A stretch of 64,000 nt of DNA from an uncultured Roseobacter sp. (lineage in GTDB: Bacteria; Pseudomonadota; Alphaproteobacteria; Rhodobacterales; Rhodobacteraceae): contig NZ_CANKYM010000003.1 of NCBI RefSeq assembly GCF_947488185.1, forward strand, positions 186,001-250,000. The letters are read 5' to 3'. The notes under the pieces are model-generated. The model saw only the letters and a program-made list of their open reading frames with translations, was not told the origin of the DNA and made no database searches. Numbering within the stretch: position 1 is the stretch's first letter; every line of letters starts with the position of its first letter. The position numbers and the translations under genes are program-made. Below are positions 44,282-51,403 of this stretch, piece after piece.

Positions 44282-44381
44282 AACTACCTCAGTCCGGCCC
44301 TGTTTCTCGCGCCGAAGCGGCAATCGGGGAAGAGTGGGGCCGGGCGCCTGATCCATCTGCCACCAAGAAAGAGGAGCAGAA

Positions 44382-44711
44382 ATGCCCGTCTATGAATACA
44401 ATTGTGCCGATTGCGGCGTGTTTGAAGAGATGATGCCGATGAGCCGGTTTGCCGATCCCTGCGATTGCCCGGCCTGCGGCACCAAGGCGCCACGTATCTT
44501 GCTGACGGTTCCGCGCCTTGCGGCCATCTCCAGCACCGCGCGCCATGCGCATGAAACCAATGAGCGCTCCGCCGATAGTCCCAAGCGCAGCAGTCACGGA
44601 CCCAACTGCGGGTGCTGCGGCGGGGCCACGAAAAAGCCAAGCAAGACGCTGCACCACCCGAATGGGTCAAAAAGCTTTCCGACGAAACGGCCTTGGATGA
44701 TTTCTCACTGA
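44382..44711 (+). CDS. fmdB: FmdB-type zinc-ribbon protein
   Basis: A 109-residue protein with an N-terminal zinc ribbon (MPVYEYNCADCGVFEEMMPM, then CDCPACGTKAP) as in FmdB of formamide operons. A second Cys cluster lies near the C-terminus (GPNCGCCGGATKK). Family members are proposed regulators of formamidase expression. It closes the urt/fmd operon, 100 bases after fmdA. Confidence 0.85.
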   Translation: MPVYEYNCADCGVFEEMMPMSRFADPCDCPACGTKAPRILLTVPRLAAISSTARHAHETNERSADSPKRSSHGPNCGCCGGATKKPSKTLHHPNGSKSFPTKRPWMISH

Positions 44712-45086
44712 AGCTCCGGTCGCAATCTATCGGGAATCAAATAAAGTAGTTGCGGAACGATACATATCGGTGTCCGCCCCTTCTTACGACTGCGTTGAAC
44801 CGAAGTTTAGTCATACCGCTCCGCGGCGAAATGATCGCGGCTGGATGTCTCCTTTTGGCCGTCCTCATCCGGAGCCTTAGGTCCCGCTGATCAAATGCTG
44901 CACCCGCTCCAACGGCGGCAGAGAGCCCTTTTGGGCGGATGCTGCGTTTTGAACCAACCGGTGCAGAGCGCCAAAACTAGCCATTCGATGTTCTTATACC
45001 ACTATCCCGATTGATACGCGTCAACGCCGTCACCAAGCAAAATGATAGGAGTTCAGATAGATACTACCACAGGAGGATAGAGTTCC
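44712..45086. other. non-coding stretch after the fmd operon
   Basis: About 375 bases with no gene recognised. The last 40 bases are AT-rich and end in a clear ribosome binding site (AGGAGG) for the gene at 45087. No definite terminator is seen. Confidence 0.4.
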
Positions 45087-46175
45087 ATGCTTGCGCGTCG
45101 AACATTGATCGCATCGGGTCTTTCCGTTGCAGCAATTGGAATCCTTGGATATGGGTTTTGGCCGCGCCTGGATGGATACCATGAGGAGGCAGAGCGTCAG
45201 CGGCAGCTACTAACCAGTGATCCGACACTGCAAGATTTGGTCAGGATGTCGACGCTTGCAGCGAACGGTCACAACACGCAGCCTTGGAAATACCGCCTTA
45301 CCGATGCAGGGGTCGAGATCCTACCGGACTTGTCGCGCCGAACGGAGGTGGTCGACCCCGATGACCATCATCTCTACGTAAGCTTGGGATGTGCCGCCGA
45401 AAACCTTGTCGTCGCCGCAGGCGCGCATGGTCGCCCTGCCGACGTGACGATCCAGAGTAGCCACGAGGCTCGAATTGACATCATGCTGGGCAACGGCTCA
45501 CCTGTCGGTGACACACTCTACCAAGCAATACCTTTCAGACAATCGACGCGCTCCGCCTTTGACGGGCAACCCATCTCCGCAAGCGACATTGACCTGTTGA
45601 ATACAGCCGCGCAGCAAGACGGGGTGTCGGTATTGATTGTCACTGAGCCGGCAGAGCTTCAAACAATCTCGGACTTCGTTGTCGAGGGAAACAGTGCGCA
45701 GATGGATGATCCGGCCTTTGTTGCGGAATTGCGCGATTGGCTGAGATTCAGCCCCAACGAGGCCATTAACTACGCCGACGGGCTATTCAGTGCCTGTTCC
45801 GGAAACCCGGTCATGCCGGATTGGATCGGCGGTCGTTTCTTCGACGCGTTTTTCACAAAGGACGCCGAGAACGCCAAATACAGAGATCATATCGGATCAT
45901 CGGCTGGCGTTGCTGTTTTCATCGGTGATCAAGCCGATCCACTGCATTGGATCAGAGTGGGAAGAAGCTTTGAACGCTTCTCGCTTCAGGCCACGGCACT
46001 TGGAATCAGAAATGCACATATCAATCAACCGATTGAAGTGCCCTCCCTTCGTTCAAGGTTCGCGCGTTGGCTCGGAATGCCGAATGCCCGCCCCGATCTG
46101 GTCGTGCGTTTCGGTCGTGCTCCGGCGCTGCCCATGTCCCTTCGTCGCCCAGTCCAAGACGTGATCGTCTACTAG
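45087..46175 (+). CDS. nitroreductase-superfamily protein, Acg-like, with exported N-terminus
   Basis: A 362-residue protein. The first 25 residues look like a signal or anchor (MLARRTLIASGLSVAAIGIL, a twin-Arg pair). The rest resembles Acg-type flavin-fold proteins: LVRMSTLAANGHNTQPWKYR near the start, the mid helix DLYQAIPFRQSTRSAF-like segment and LGIRNAHINQPIEVPSLR near the end. Such proteins bind or store FMN and often lack nitroreductase activity. It stands alone between the fmd operon and the redox module. Confidence 0.8.
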   Translation: MLARRTLIASGLSVAAIGILGYGFWPRLDGYHEEAERQRQLLTSDPTLQDLVRMSTLAANGHNTQPWKYRLTDAGVEILPDLSRRTEVVDPDDHHLYVSLGCAAENLVVAAGAHGRPADVTIQSSHEARIDIMLGNGSPVGDTLYQAIPFRQSTRSAFDGQPISASDIDLLNTAAQQDGVSVLIVTEPAELQTISDFVVEGNSAQMDDPAFVAELRDWLRFSPNEAINYADGLFSACSGNPVMPDWIGGRFFDAFFTKDAENAKYRDHIGSSAGVAVFIGDQADPLHWIRVGRSFERFSLQATALGIRNAHINQPIEVPSLRSRFARWLGMPNARPDLVVRFGRAPALPMSLRRPVQDVIVY

Positions 46176-46516
46176 CAGACCTTGGAGCAGGCGCAGCAGA
46201 AGCTCACTTTGTCCCGCTCTTGAGACCTCAGACAGGTTTAAAATCGCGCAGGTGCAGCGAATGGCGGCTATGCGGGCTGCGATCGCAGCATCTTGAAAAG
46301 TTGGCCAATGGCAGCAGTGGGCCGCCACCGGAGTGAGATCGGACTAACGGCGAGATGCCGTGCTTGCTCCGAGGTTGGCTGAGAGCTCATACCTTTCACT
46401 TTGCAATGCTGCAGCGAATGACAGATGTGCTGTTTTACGCCTGGGTTTGCCCGGTAGTGTCATCTTCACCAATCGGCGGCTCTGTTGCTTCGGCAGACAT
46501 ATCTAGTTTCTCACGC
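46176..46516. other. non-coding stretch between convergent genes
   Basis: About 340 bases between the Acg-like gene and the convergent OsmC gene. I find no gene with plausible codon structure. It probably holds terminators, though no clear hairpin with a T-run is visible. Confidence 0.4.
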
Positions 46517-47074
46517 TCACCGCGGCTGTACCTTTTGCCATCTGACCGAAACAGCCTGCGGATCGCGCAGGGCCAGAAACCAGGGATCTGCGTCAAGGAC
46601 CCGCTCGATCAGGCTCGCAACTGCATCTACGGGCTCGTCTGTATCGACCCGGATCGTGATCCGGGTCTGCAAGGGCGCGGCCTTCTTACCACCCAGCCCA
46701 AAGATTGCCAGATCGTCACTGTCCATCTCCAGATCGACGTGAACCGATCGGAATTCCAACCCCTCGCGGGCCGCCGTCATCTTCGTTGCGATCGCGACAC
46801 AACCGACAATGCCAGCGCGCCCGAAAAACCCGGGCGACGGTCCGCGGGCCTCGCCGCCCATGGCGATCCCCATGTCCATGACAGCCGAGTGCGGCCCTTG
46901 CGTAACCCTGCAGGCCAACCCGTCATCGACGGATCCCGACATCGCCAGTGTTTTTACGGCTTTTGAAGGATCGGCCGAGAGGCGCTCAATGACCTTTTCC
47001 TGGCTCTCCTGAATATGAGCATCCCGATCCGTCCGAGTTGGGGCCAGAACCTGTTCTGTGACTTCGATGGTCAT
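46517..47074 (-). CDS. OsmC family protein (first copy)
   Basis: A 185-residue OsmC/Ohr-fold protein. The catalytic-type Cys lies in RAGIVGCVAIATKMTAAREG, and the C-terminal domain VDTDEPVDAVASLIERVLDA is typical. A long N-terminal helix (QESQEKVIERLSADPSKAVK) precedes the fold. Relatives reduce organic hydroperoxides or act on thiols, and the second resolving Cys is not apparent. It is last in a four-gene operon, 14 bases after the flavin monooxygenase. Confidence 0.85.
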   Translation of the reverse strand: MTIEVTEQVLAPTRTDRDAHIQESQEKVIERLSADPSKAVKTLAMSGSVDDGLACRVTQGPHSAVMDMGIAMGGEARGPSPGFFGRAGIVGCVAIATKMTAAREGLEFRSVHVDLEMDSDDLAIFGLGGKKAAPLQTRITIRVDTDEPVDAVASLIERVLDADPWFLALRDPQAVSVRWQKVQPR

Positions 47075-47088
47075 TTTCGATTTCCTTG

Positions 47089-48324
47089 TTATGCGGCGCG
47101 ATTGGCTCGGTTTAGAATGAGGTGGTTTGACAGGGTTTCGGCATCCGCGCCGACGCCGTCGATTAACCCGGATTTTCTGCGCTGTTGGAACGGCAGTCCG
47201 AGGACATAGAGGCCAGGCGCCACGACACCAAAGGCGTGTCTGAGGGCCCCTTTCGTGTCAAATACGGGAAGATGGAGCCAGCGGAAATCCGGACGGTAGC
47301 CGGTGGCCCAGATCACGGTGCGGATGTGGCTGTCGTGGAGGCGCAACCGCAAAGCGGGGTCAAGATCGACATGCGTCGGGTCGAACCTTTCAGGCGGCTC
47401 CAGTCCGATCAGCGACTGGCGTTCTGCCCAAAGGTCAAATCCTTCCAGCAACCGGTTCATCTTTTGATCCGAAAGCGCACAGTAATTGGCCAAGGACCCC
47501 GAGAACTGGGCGTATCCGTCTCGGATTCCAACAAGACGGCCGACGAGTTGAACGCCTTGCCGACGCAAGTGGTTGAGATCCAGGGCGTCGATGGACCGGT
47601 CCCCGACCAGTTGAAGGGCGGGAACGCGCCGCGCGCGATCAATGTCATCCATCTGGTCGGCCCGTGTATCCAGAACGCCGCTCTGATCCATCCACCATTG
47701 AATATCGTGGCCTCGGTAAAGCCGTGGAACGCGGATATGTGTGCCAACGGCCAGTGTGACCTCATGGCCTGCGGTGATGAGTTCCGAGGCGATCTGCGTC
47801 CCGCTTGCCGAGGCGCCGACGACCAAGACGCCGCCCGGATTGATCTGCGCCGACGACTTGTAGGACATCGGCGTCAGACTGCTTATTCCGGATGGCAGCT
47901 GGCCCGCCAACGGAGGAACATTGGCTTGCGCACAGGCCCCGGTCGCCAGAACCACATTGTCACAGAGCCAGTCCCCCTTTGTGGTTTCAACACGGTATCC
48001 GAAGCTCTGAACAGTGACCGATGTGACGGTCACGCCTTCCTCGACCGGTGCCGCACTTTGCGCCGCATAGGCGCGGAGATACCCCGTGATCTCGGCCATG
48101 TTCATGAAACCGTCCGGATCATTGCCCGAATAGGAATAACCCGGCAGACGACTTTGCCAGTTCGGGGTCAGCAAACGCAGGCTATCCCAGCGTTCGGTGC
48201 TCCAGGAATTCGCGATCTGGCCCCGTTCGATCACCACATGGGCGACCGAACGGTCCGTGAGGCACTTGCTCATGGCGAGCCCGGCTTGCCCGGCACCGAT
48301 AATGATGGTCGATATCTGTTTCAC
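47089..48324 (-). CDS. FAD/NAD(P)-dependent monooxygenase-like oxidoreductase
   Basis: A 411-residue flavoprotein of the flavin-containing monooxygenase group. The FAD motif is IIIGAGQAGLAMSKCL, followed by RWDSLRLLTPNWQSRLPGYS. The NADPH motif is VLVVGASASGTQIASELI, and the ATG-type motif before the C-terminus is VIWATGYRPDFRW. It could oxidise a heteroatom or carbonyl compound; the substrate is unknown. It lies between two OsmC genes in one operon. Confidence 0.88.
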   Translation of the reverse strand: MKQISTIIIGAGQAGLAMSKCLTDRSVAHVVIERGQIANSWSTERWDSLRLLTPNWQSRLPGYSYSGNDPDGFMNMAEITGYLRAYAAQSAAPVEEGVTVTSVTVQSFGYRVETTKGDWLCDNVVLATGACAQANVPPLAGQLPSGISSLTPMSYKSSAQINPGGVLVVGASASGTQIASELITAGHEVTLAVGTHIRVPRLYRGHDIQWWMDQSGVLDTRADQMDDIDRARRVPALQLVGDRSIDALDLNHLRRQGVQLVGRLVGIRDGYAQFSGSLANYCALSDQKMNRLLEGFDLWAERQSLIGLEPPERFDPTHVDLDPALRLRLHDSHIRTVIWATGYRPDFRWLHLPVFDTKGALRHAFGVVAPGLYVLGLPFQQRRKSGLIDGVGADAETLSNHLILNRANRAA

Positions 48325-48353
48325 GACACGCGCCCTTCTTGTTTGGTGCCGCT

Positions 48354-48914
48354 TCAGGCGATGTCCACGTGAACGTTGGTAGGGTTGGTCAGAAGATCGA
48401 ATACGGCGGAGCGTTTCTGCGACTGGGCCACCAGCGCACGGATGTCGTCGGCCGAGGCATCGGCGTCGATCTCGAACCGGACGCGGACCGACTTGAAGCC
48501 GTTGCGAATCTCGGGGTCCATCCCGAGGATGCCGCGCACGTCAATGTCCCCTTCGATGATGGCCTGCACCTTGTGTAGCTGAATGCCGCGATGCTGGGCG
48601 ACGGCGGCCACGCCACCGGTCAGACAACTGCCGAGCGCTGAGAGCACTATTTCCGGCGGTGTCGGGGCGGTGTCAGCGGCGGCGAAAACCTCGGGGTGAT
48701 CGGACGTGATCACGAAGGTTTCCTTACGGACATGGTCCTGTCCGAGACCGAAATAGCCGTTGATCGCGCTGCTGCTTTGCGTCCCGCTGACCCAGTCACA
48801 GGTGCTGCTGAAGGTGAAGGAAGCCGCCTCGGGCATGTCGGCGAACGCGCCGCGCGCGCCCAAGAGGGCTTCGGTGTTCACGCCGTTGTCGACGGTGGTT
48901 TCTGCGGTGTTCAT
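48354..48914 (-). CDS. OsmC family protein (second copy)
   Basis: A 186-residue OsmC-fold protein starting at ATG 48914 after GAAAGGA. The fold is marked by PPEIVLSALGSCLTGGVAAV with the reactive Cys, then KVQAIIEGDIDVRGILGMDP. It differs clearly from the copy at 46517, so the two are not a recent duplication. It lies 29 bases before the monooxygenase gene. Confidence 0.85.
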   Translation of the reverse strand: MNTAETTVDNGVNTEALLGARGAFADMPEAASFTFSSTCDWVSGTQSSSAINGYFGLGQDHVRKETFVITSDHPEVFAAADTAPTPPEIVLSALGSCLTGGVAAVAQHRGIQLHKVQAIIEGDIDVRGILGMDPEIRNGFKSVRVRFEIDADASADDIRALVAQSQKRSAVFDLLTNPTNVHVDIA

Positions 48915-48949
48915 AGTCTTTCCTTTCAGGGGTTGCGTTTGGATGGAGG

Positions 48950-49840
48950 TCAGGTGCCCGCAGGATTGCGCGCGGTGATGAGCCAGGAGGAACTGTCCAT
49001 CCACAGTCCCTGGTCATTCGTCTCGACGGTTTCGAACATCTCGGCGAGGGTGGCCTCGACATCGGCGCGGCGCTCTTCGCCAAGCGGTCCGGCTTCGCGG
49101 AAGGTTTCGCCCGCCGGGCCAATCGCCAGTTGGAAGGCGACGGCCTCCTCAATCGTGCGCCCGACCATGACTTTGGCATCGATGCGCTGGAAGGCGATCT
49201 CGGTGAAACCGGCGGCCTCCATCTGAGAACGGGTGGTCGCCTCGTCGGCCATAGAGAACGGGCCGGGGCCGCAGGTCAGGGCGTCTTCGCCGGGCTTGGG
49301 CAGGATGGTTTGAACCACGTCCCGTGCGGCGATCAGCCAGGGATTGTCGGCCCGTCGCCGCCAGACGATATGTGCCATCCGGCCGTCTGGGACCATCGCC
49401 GCGCGCATTGCGCGCAGACCGGCCACCGGATTGGCGAAAAACATCGTTCCAAAGCGGGCGAACACGAAGTCGAAGCTGCTGTCAAAGGTGCTCCGTTCGA
49501 TATCGTCACAGGCGAACCGCAAGTGTGGCAGCTCGCTCAGACCCGCCATCTGATACGCATAGTCGATGAAGGCCCGGCAGCAATCCACGCCGAGGACGTC
49601 ACCGTCCGGGCCGACCCGCAGCGCAAGCTCCACCGCCGTGTCGCCGAACCCGCAGCCGACGTCCAGCACGTGGTCGCCGCGGCGTACATCGAGGGCGGGC
49701 ATGATTTCAGAGCTATGCCTCGACAGGCCGCCAACCAGTATGTGGCGGTAGGCCATGAATTTCGGTGCCAGTACATCGTTCCAGAAATCGACAAGCGGTG
49801 ACGGTGCAGCGACTGCGGCCTGTCTGTTTTGAATGTTCAT
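48950..49840 (-). CDS. class I SAM-dependent methyltransferase
   Basis: A 296-residue methyltransferase. The SAM-binding motif is VLDVGCGFGDTAVELALRVG, preceded by LDVRRGDH, with post-motif FDFVFARFGTMFFANPVAGL. The substrate is unknown. It is first in the minus-strand operon with the two OsmC genes and the monooxygenase, and diverges from the HxlR regulator. Confidence 0.88.
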   Translation of the reverse strand: MNIQNRQAAVAAPSPLVDFWNDVLAPKFMAYRHILVGGLSRHSSEIMPALDVRRGDHVLDVGCGFGDTAVELALRVGPDGDVLGVDCCRAFIDYAYQMAGLSELPHLRFACDDIERSTFDSSFDFVFARFGTMFFANPVAGLRAMRAAMVPDGRMAHIVWRRRADNPWLIAARDVVQTILPKPGEDALTCGPGPFSMADEATTRSQMEAAGFTEIAFQRIDAKVMVGRTIEEAVAFQLAIGPAGETFREAGPLGEERRADVEATLAEMFETVETNDQGLWMDSSSWLITARNPAGT

Positions 49841-49937
49841 TTTAAGTCTCCATGCCCAAAGGGGCGTCAGTGCAAAGAAGCGGTCTGGTGCATGTCCAGA
49901 CCGGATGGGCGACTTTTATGGAGGCGGTGGCGAAGCA

Positions 49938-49957
49938 GCTACTTCACGGACAGTAGC
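49938..49957. promoter_or_regulatory. candidate HxlR operator
   Basis: GCTAC and GTAGC form an inverted repeat spaced by 10 bases in the region between the divergent methyltransferase and hxlR genes. HxlR proteins often bind GTA/TAC dyads; this assignment is by position only. Confidence 0.4.
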
Positions 49958-50035
49958 GATGCACTACAGAAAGCAGAGTAACCAACTACACAAAATGAAG
50001 CAGACCTGCTAAAATGCCACGGGGAGTTTGGAAAG

Positions 50036-50722
50036 ATGCAGTACAACCAGTTTTGTCCGATCGCGAAAGCCACTGAGATCCTGGGGGAGAAGTGGACCAT
50101 TCTGATCATCCGTGAGATTCTGATGGGCGGTCGGCGGTTCACCGAGTTGCAGCGCGGGCTTGGCGATATCTCTCCTGCGCTGCTGACCGGCCGTCTGAAG
50201 ACGCTCGAAGACAAGGGGATGGTTGTGCGTCGCCAGATTCCCGGCCAACGCGGCTATGAATACCTTCCGACCGAAGCCTGCCAGGCGCTGCTGCCGATCA
50301 TCATCTCCCTGGGTAAATGGTCCCTGCTTTGGGCTCGGCACACGATCCTGGATGAGGATTTCGACGTCGAGTTTCTGATGTTTTATCTGGAACGCAGCAT
50401 TGATCCCGAAAAGCTGATCGGTGATGAAACGGTCATTAAATTTCGCTTTGCGGACCTGTCCGAGCAGCCAAACTGGTGGCTGCTGGTCCAGAACAACAAG
50501 ACCCAAATCTGTCTGAAAGATCCCGGCAAGGATGTGAATGTGTTCTTTGATTGCTCGGTCCGCACCATGCACGATGTCTGGATGGGCGACCGGACCTACA
50601 AGGACGCGATAAAATCCGGTGATTTGTCCGTGCTGGGGGATCCGTCGCTAACTCGAAATGTGCAGTCATGGTTAAGACCTAGCGCCTATATCGATGCGGA
50701 TCGCGCACCGATTCCTGCTTAG
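50036..50722 (+). CDS. HxlR-family transcriptional regulator
   Basis: A 228-residue regulator. The winged helix has the HxlR pattern NQFCPIAKATEILGEKWTIL with its Cys, then RRFTELQRGLGDISPALLTG and GMVVRRQIPGQRGYEYLPTE. An extra C-terminal domain of about 100 residues is SCP2/sterol-carrier-like (VIKFRFADLSEQPNWWLLVQ). It lies across a short divergent promoter from the methyltransferase/OsmC operon and probably represses it until a reactive compound modifies the Cys. Confidence 0.9.
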   Translation: MQYNQFCPIAKATEILGEKWTILIIREILMGGRRFTELQRGLGDISPALLTGRLKTLEDKGMVVRRQIPGQRGYEYLPTEACQALLPIIISLGKWSLLWARHTILDEDFDVEFLMFYLERSIDPEKLIGDETVIKFRFADLSEQPNWWLLVQNNKTQICLKDPGKDVNVFFDCSVRTMHDVWMGDRTYKDAIKSGDLSVLGDPSLTRNVQSWLRPSAYIDADRAPIPA

Positions 50723-51015
50723 TCACCGGGACAAGCAACCCCTACCAAAAGCATTTACAGGAAAAACGCATTGGCTCACGAGATTGTCGCCTAACTTACT
50801 GTGGAGTCCCAACTCCATGTTTGTTGCGCCGGTGCTCGCTTGGTTTCGAATCTCTGTCTTCAACCTGAATGCAGCAAAGAAGAGGTTTCATCCGGCGCTA
50901 AACCACTGCTAATGAATGGCCGCACCGCAGCGTGTGCCTGATTGGATAAACGGCAGGTCTGGGACGAATTCGTTGCCACTTGCTTCAGCCGTCAATGCCA
51001 TTTGGCTGGATCTAC
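50723..51015. other. non-coding stretch upstream of the island tRNA gene
   Basis: Nearly 300 bases without a gene. It contains the region leading to the tRNA promoter at 51016; no other signal is recognised. Confidence 0.4.
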
Positions 51016-51044
51016 TTGACGCTCATATGGGTATGAAATAGTAC
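51016..51044 (+). promoter_or_regulatory. promoter of the island tRNA-Gly gene
   Basis: TTGACG at 51016 and TAGTAC at 51039 are spaced by 17 bases, 14 bases before the mature tRNA start. The layout is the same as that of the host promoter at 29281, with diverged spacer sequence. Confidence 0.7.
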
Positions 51045-51057
51045 CTGATTTTGTTGA

Positions 51058-51131
51058 GCGGGCGTTGTGTAATGGTAAGACCCTTGCCTTCCAAGCAAGA
51101 GATGCGGGTTCGATTCCCGCCGCCCGCTCCA
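51058..51131 (+). tRNA. tRNA-Gly(UCC), intact, carried by the island
   Basis: A 74-base tRNA with encoded CCA. The acceptor stem is GCGGGCG/CGCCCGC, the anticodon arm CTTGC-CTTCCAA-GCAAG gives anticodon UCC at 51090-51092, and the T arm is GCGGG-TTCGATT-CCCGC. It decodes GGA/GGG. Its anticodon stem differs from the host gene rebuilt from the two halves (TTAGC/GCTAA), so it is a separate gene brought by the island. Confidence 0.95.
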
Positions 51132-51224
51132 GAAAGATTATCCTGACAAATTGCCTGCAAAAAAAAGGAAATCTGTCTCATGTATAATACTGATAGTTAT
51201 AGGATAAATGAAATTTAAGCCACT

Positions 51225-51270
51225 GCCTTCCAAGCTAATGACGCGGGTTCGATTCCCGCCGCCCGCTCCA
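51225..51270 (+). pseudogene. 3' half of the host tRNA-Gly(UCC) gene with right attachment core
   Basis: It starts with the core GCCTTCCAAGC (51225-51235), then the 3' anticodon arm, variable loop, T arm GCGGG-TTCGATT-CCCGC, acceptor CGCCCGC and TCCA. No 5' half or promoter precedes it. It completes the 5' half at 29323-29361. Confidence 0.88.
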
Positions 51271-51403
51271 TCTTCTCCATGAACATTTACAATCCTTCGT
51301 TGGGACGCGGCATTTTGGCCCTATCGTGCCCTGAGACGGCGCGATCTCTTGACCCTTGCGGCGCAGGTCGCCATGACAGAGAGCAGACGACGAAGGATAC
51401 GAC

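Larger units (their letters stand above)
29351..51235. mobile_element. integrative genomic island of about 21.9 kb in tRNA-Gly(UCC)
   Basis: The island is bounded by direct copies of the 11-base core GCCTTCCAAGC at 29351-29361 and 51225-51235, in the anticodon loop of the split tRNA-Gly gene. An integrase lies 127 bases inside the left end. Internal genes include excisionase- and replication-like DNA-binding proteins, a transposase relic, a sensor-kinase system, a Urt/Fmd amide operon and an OsmC/HxlR redox module. A complete tRNA-Gly(UCC) gene lies about 93 bases inside the right end. The flanks (copper genes, ABC exporter) would be joined if it were excised. Confidence 0.8.

Noticed and set aside
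43007..44356. A 449-codon open frame on the minus strand across the formamidase gene
   Set aside because: It mirrors fmdA codon structure; the plus-strand protein has clear family motifs and a ribosome site, the antisense product has neither.
47185..48372. A 395-codon plus-strand frame over the flavin monooxygenase gene
   Set aside because: Antisense to a gene with FAD and NADPH motifs; the product shows no domain.
51058..51131. Reading the island tRNA anticodon as GCC, from the bases GCC near the loop
   Set aside because: Folding gives stem CTTGC/GCAAG and loop CTTCCAA, which places UCC in the anticodon positions.
23055..51235. A single larger island from the recombinase at 23055 to the right tRNA half
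   Set aside because: The left attachment core is clearly at 29351 and the tRNA 5' half with its promoter marks the host boundary there; nothing links the 23 kb recombinase to the right end.
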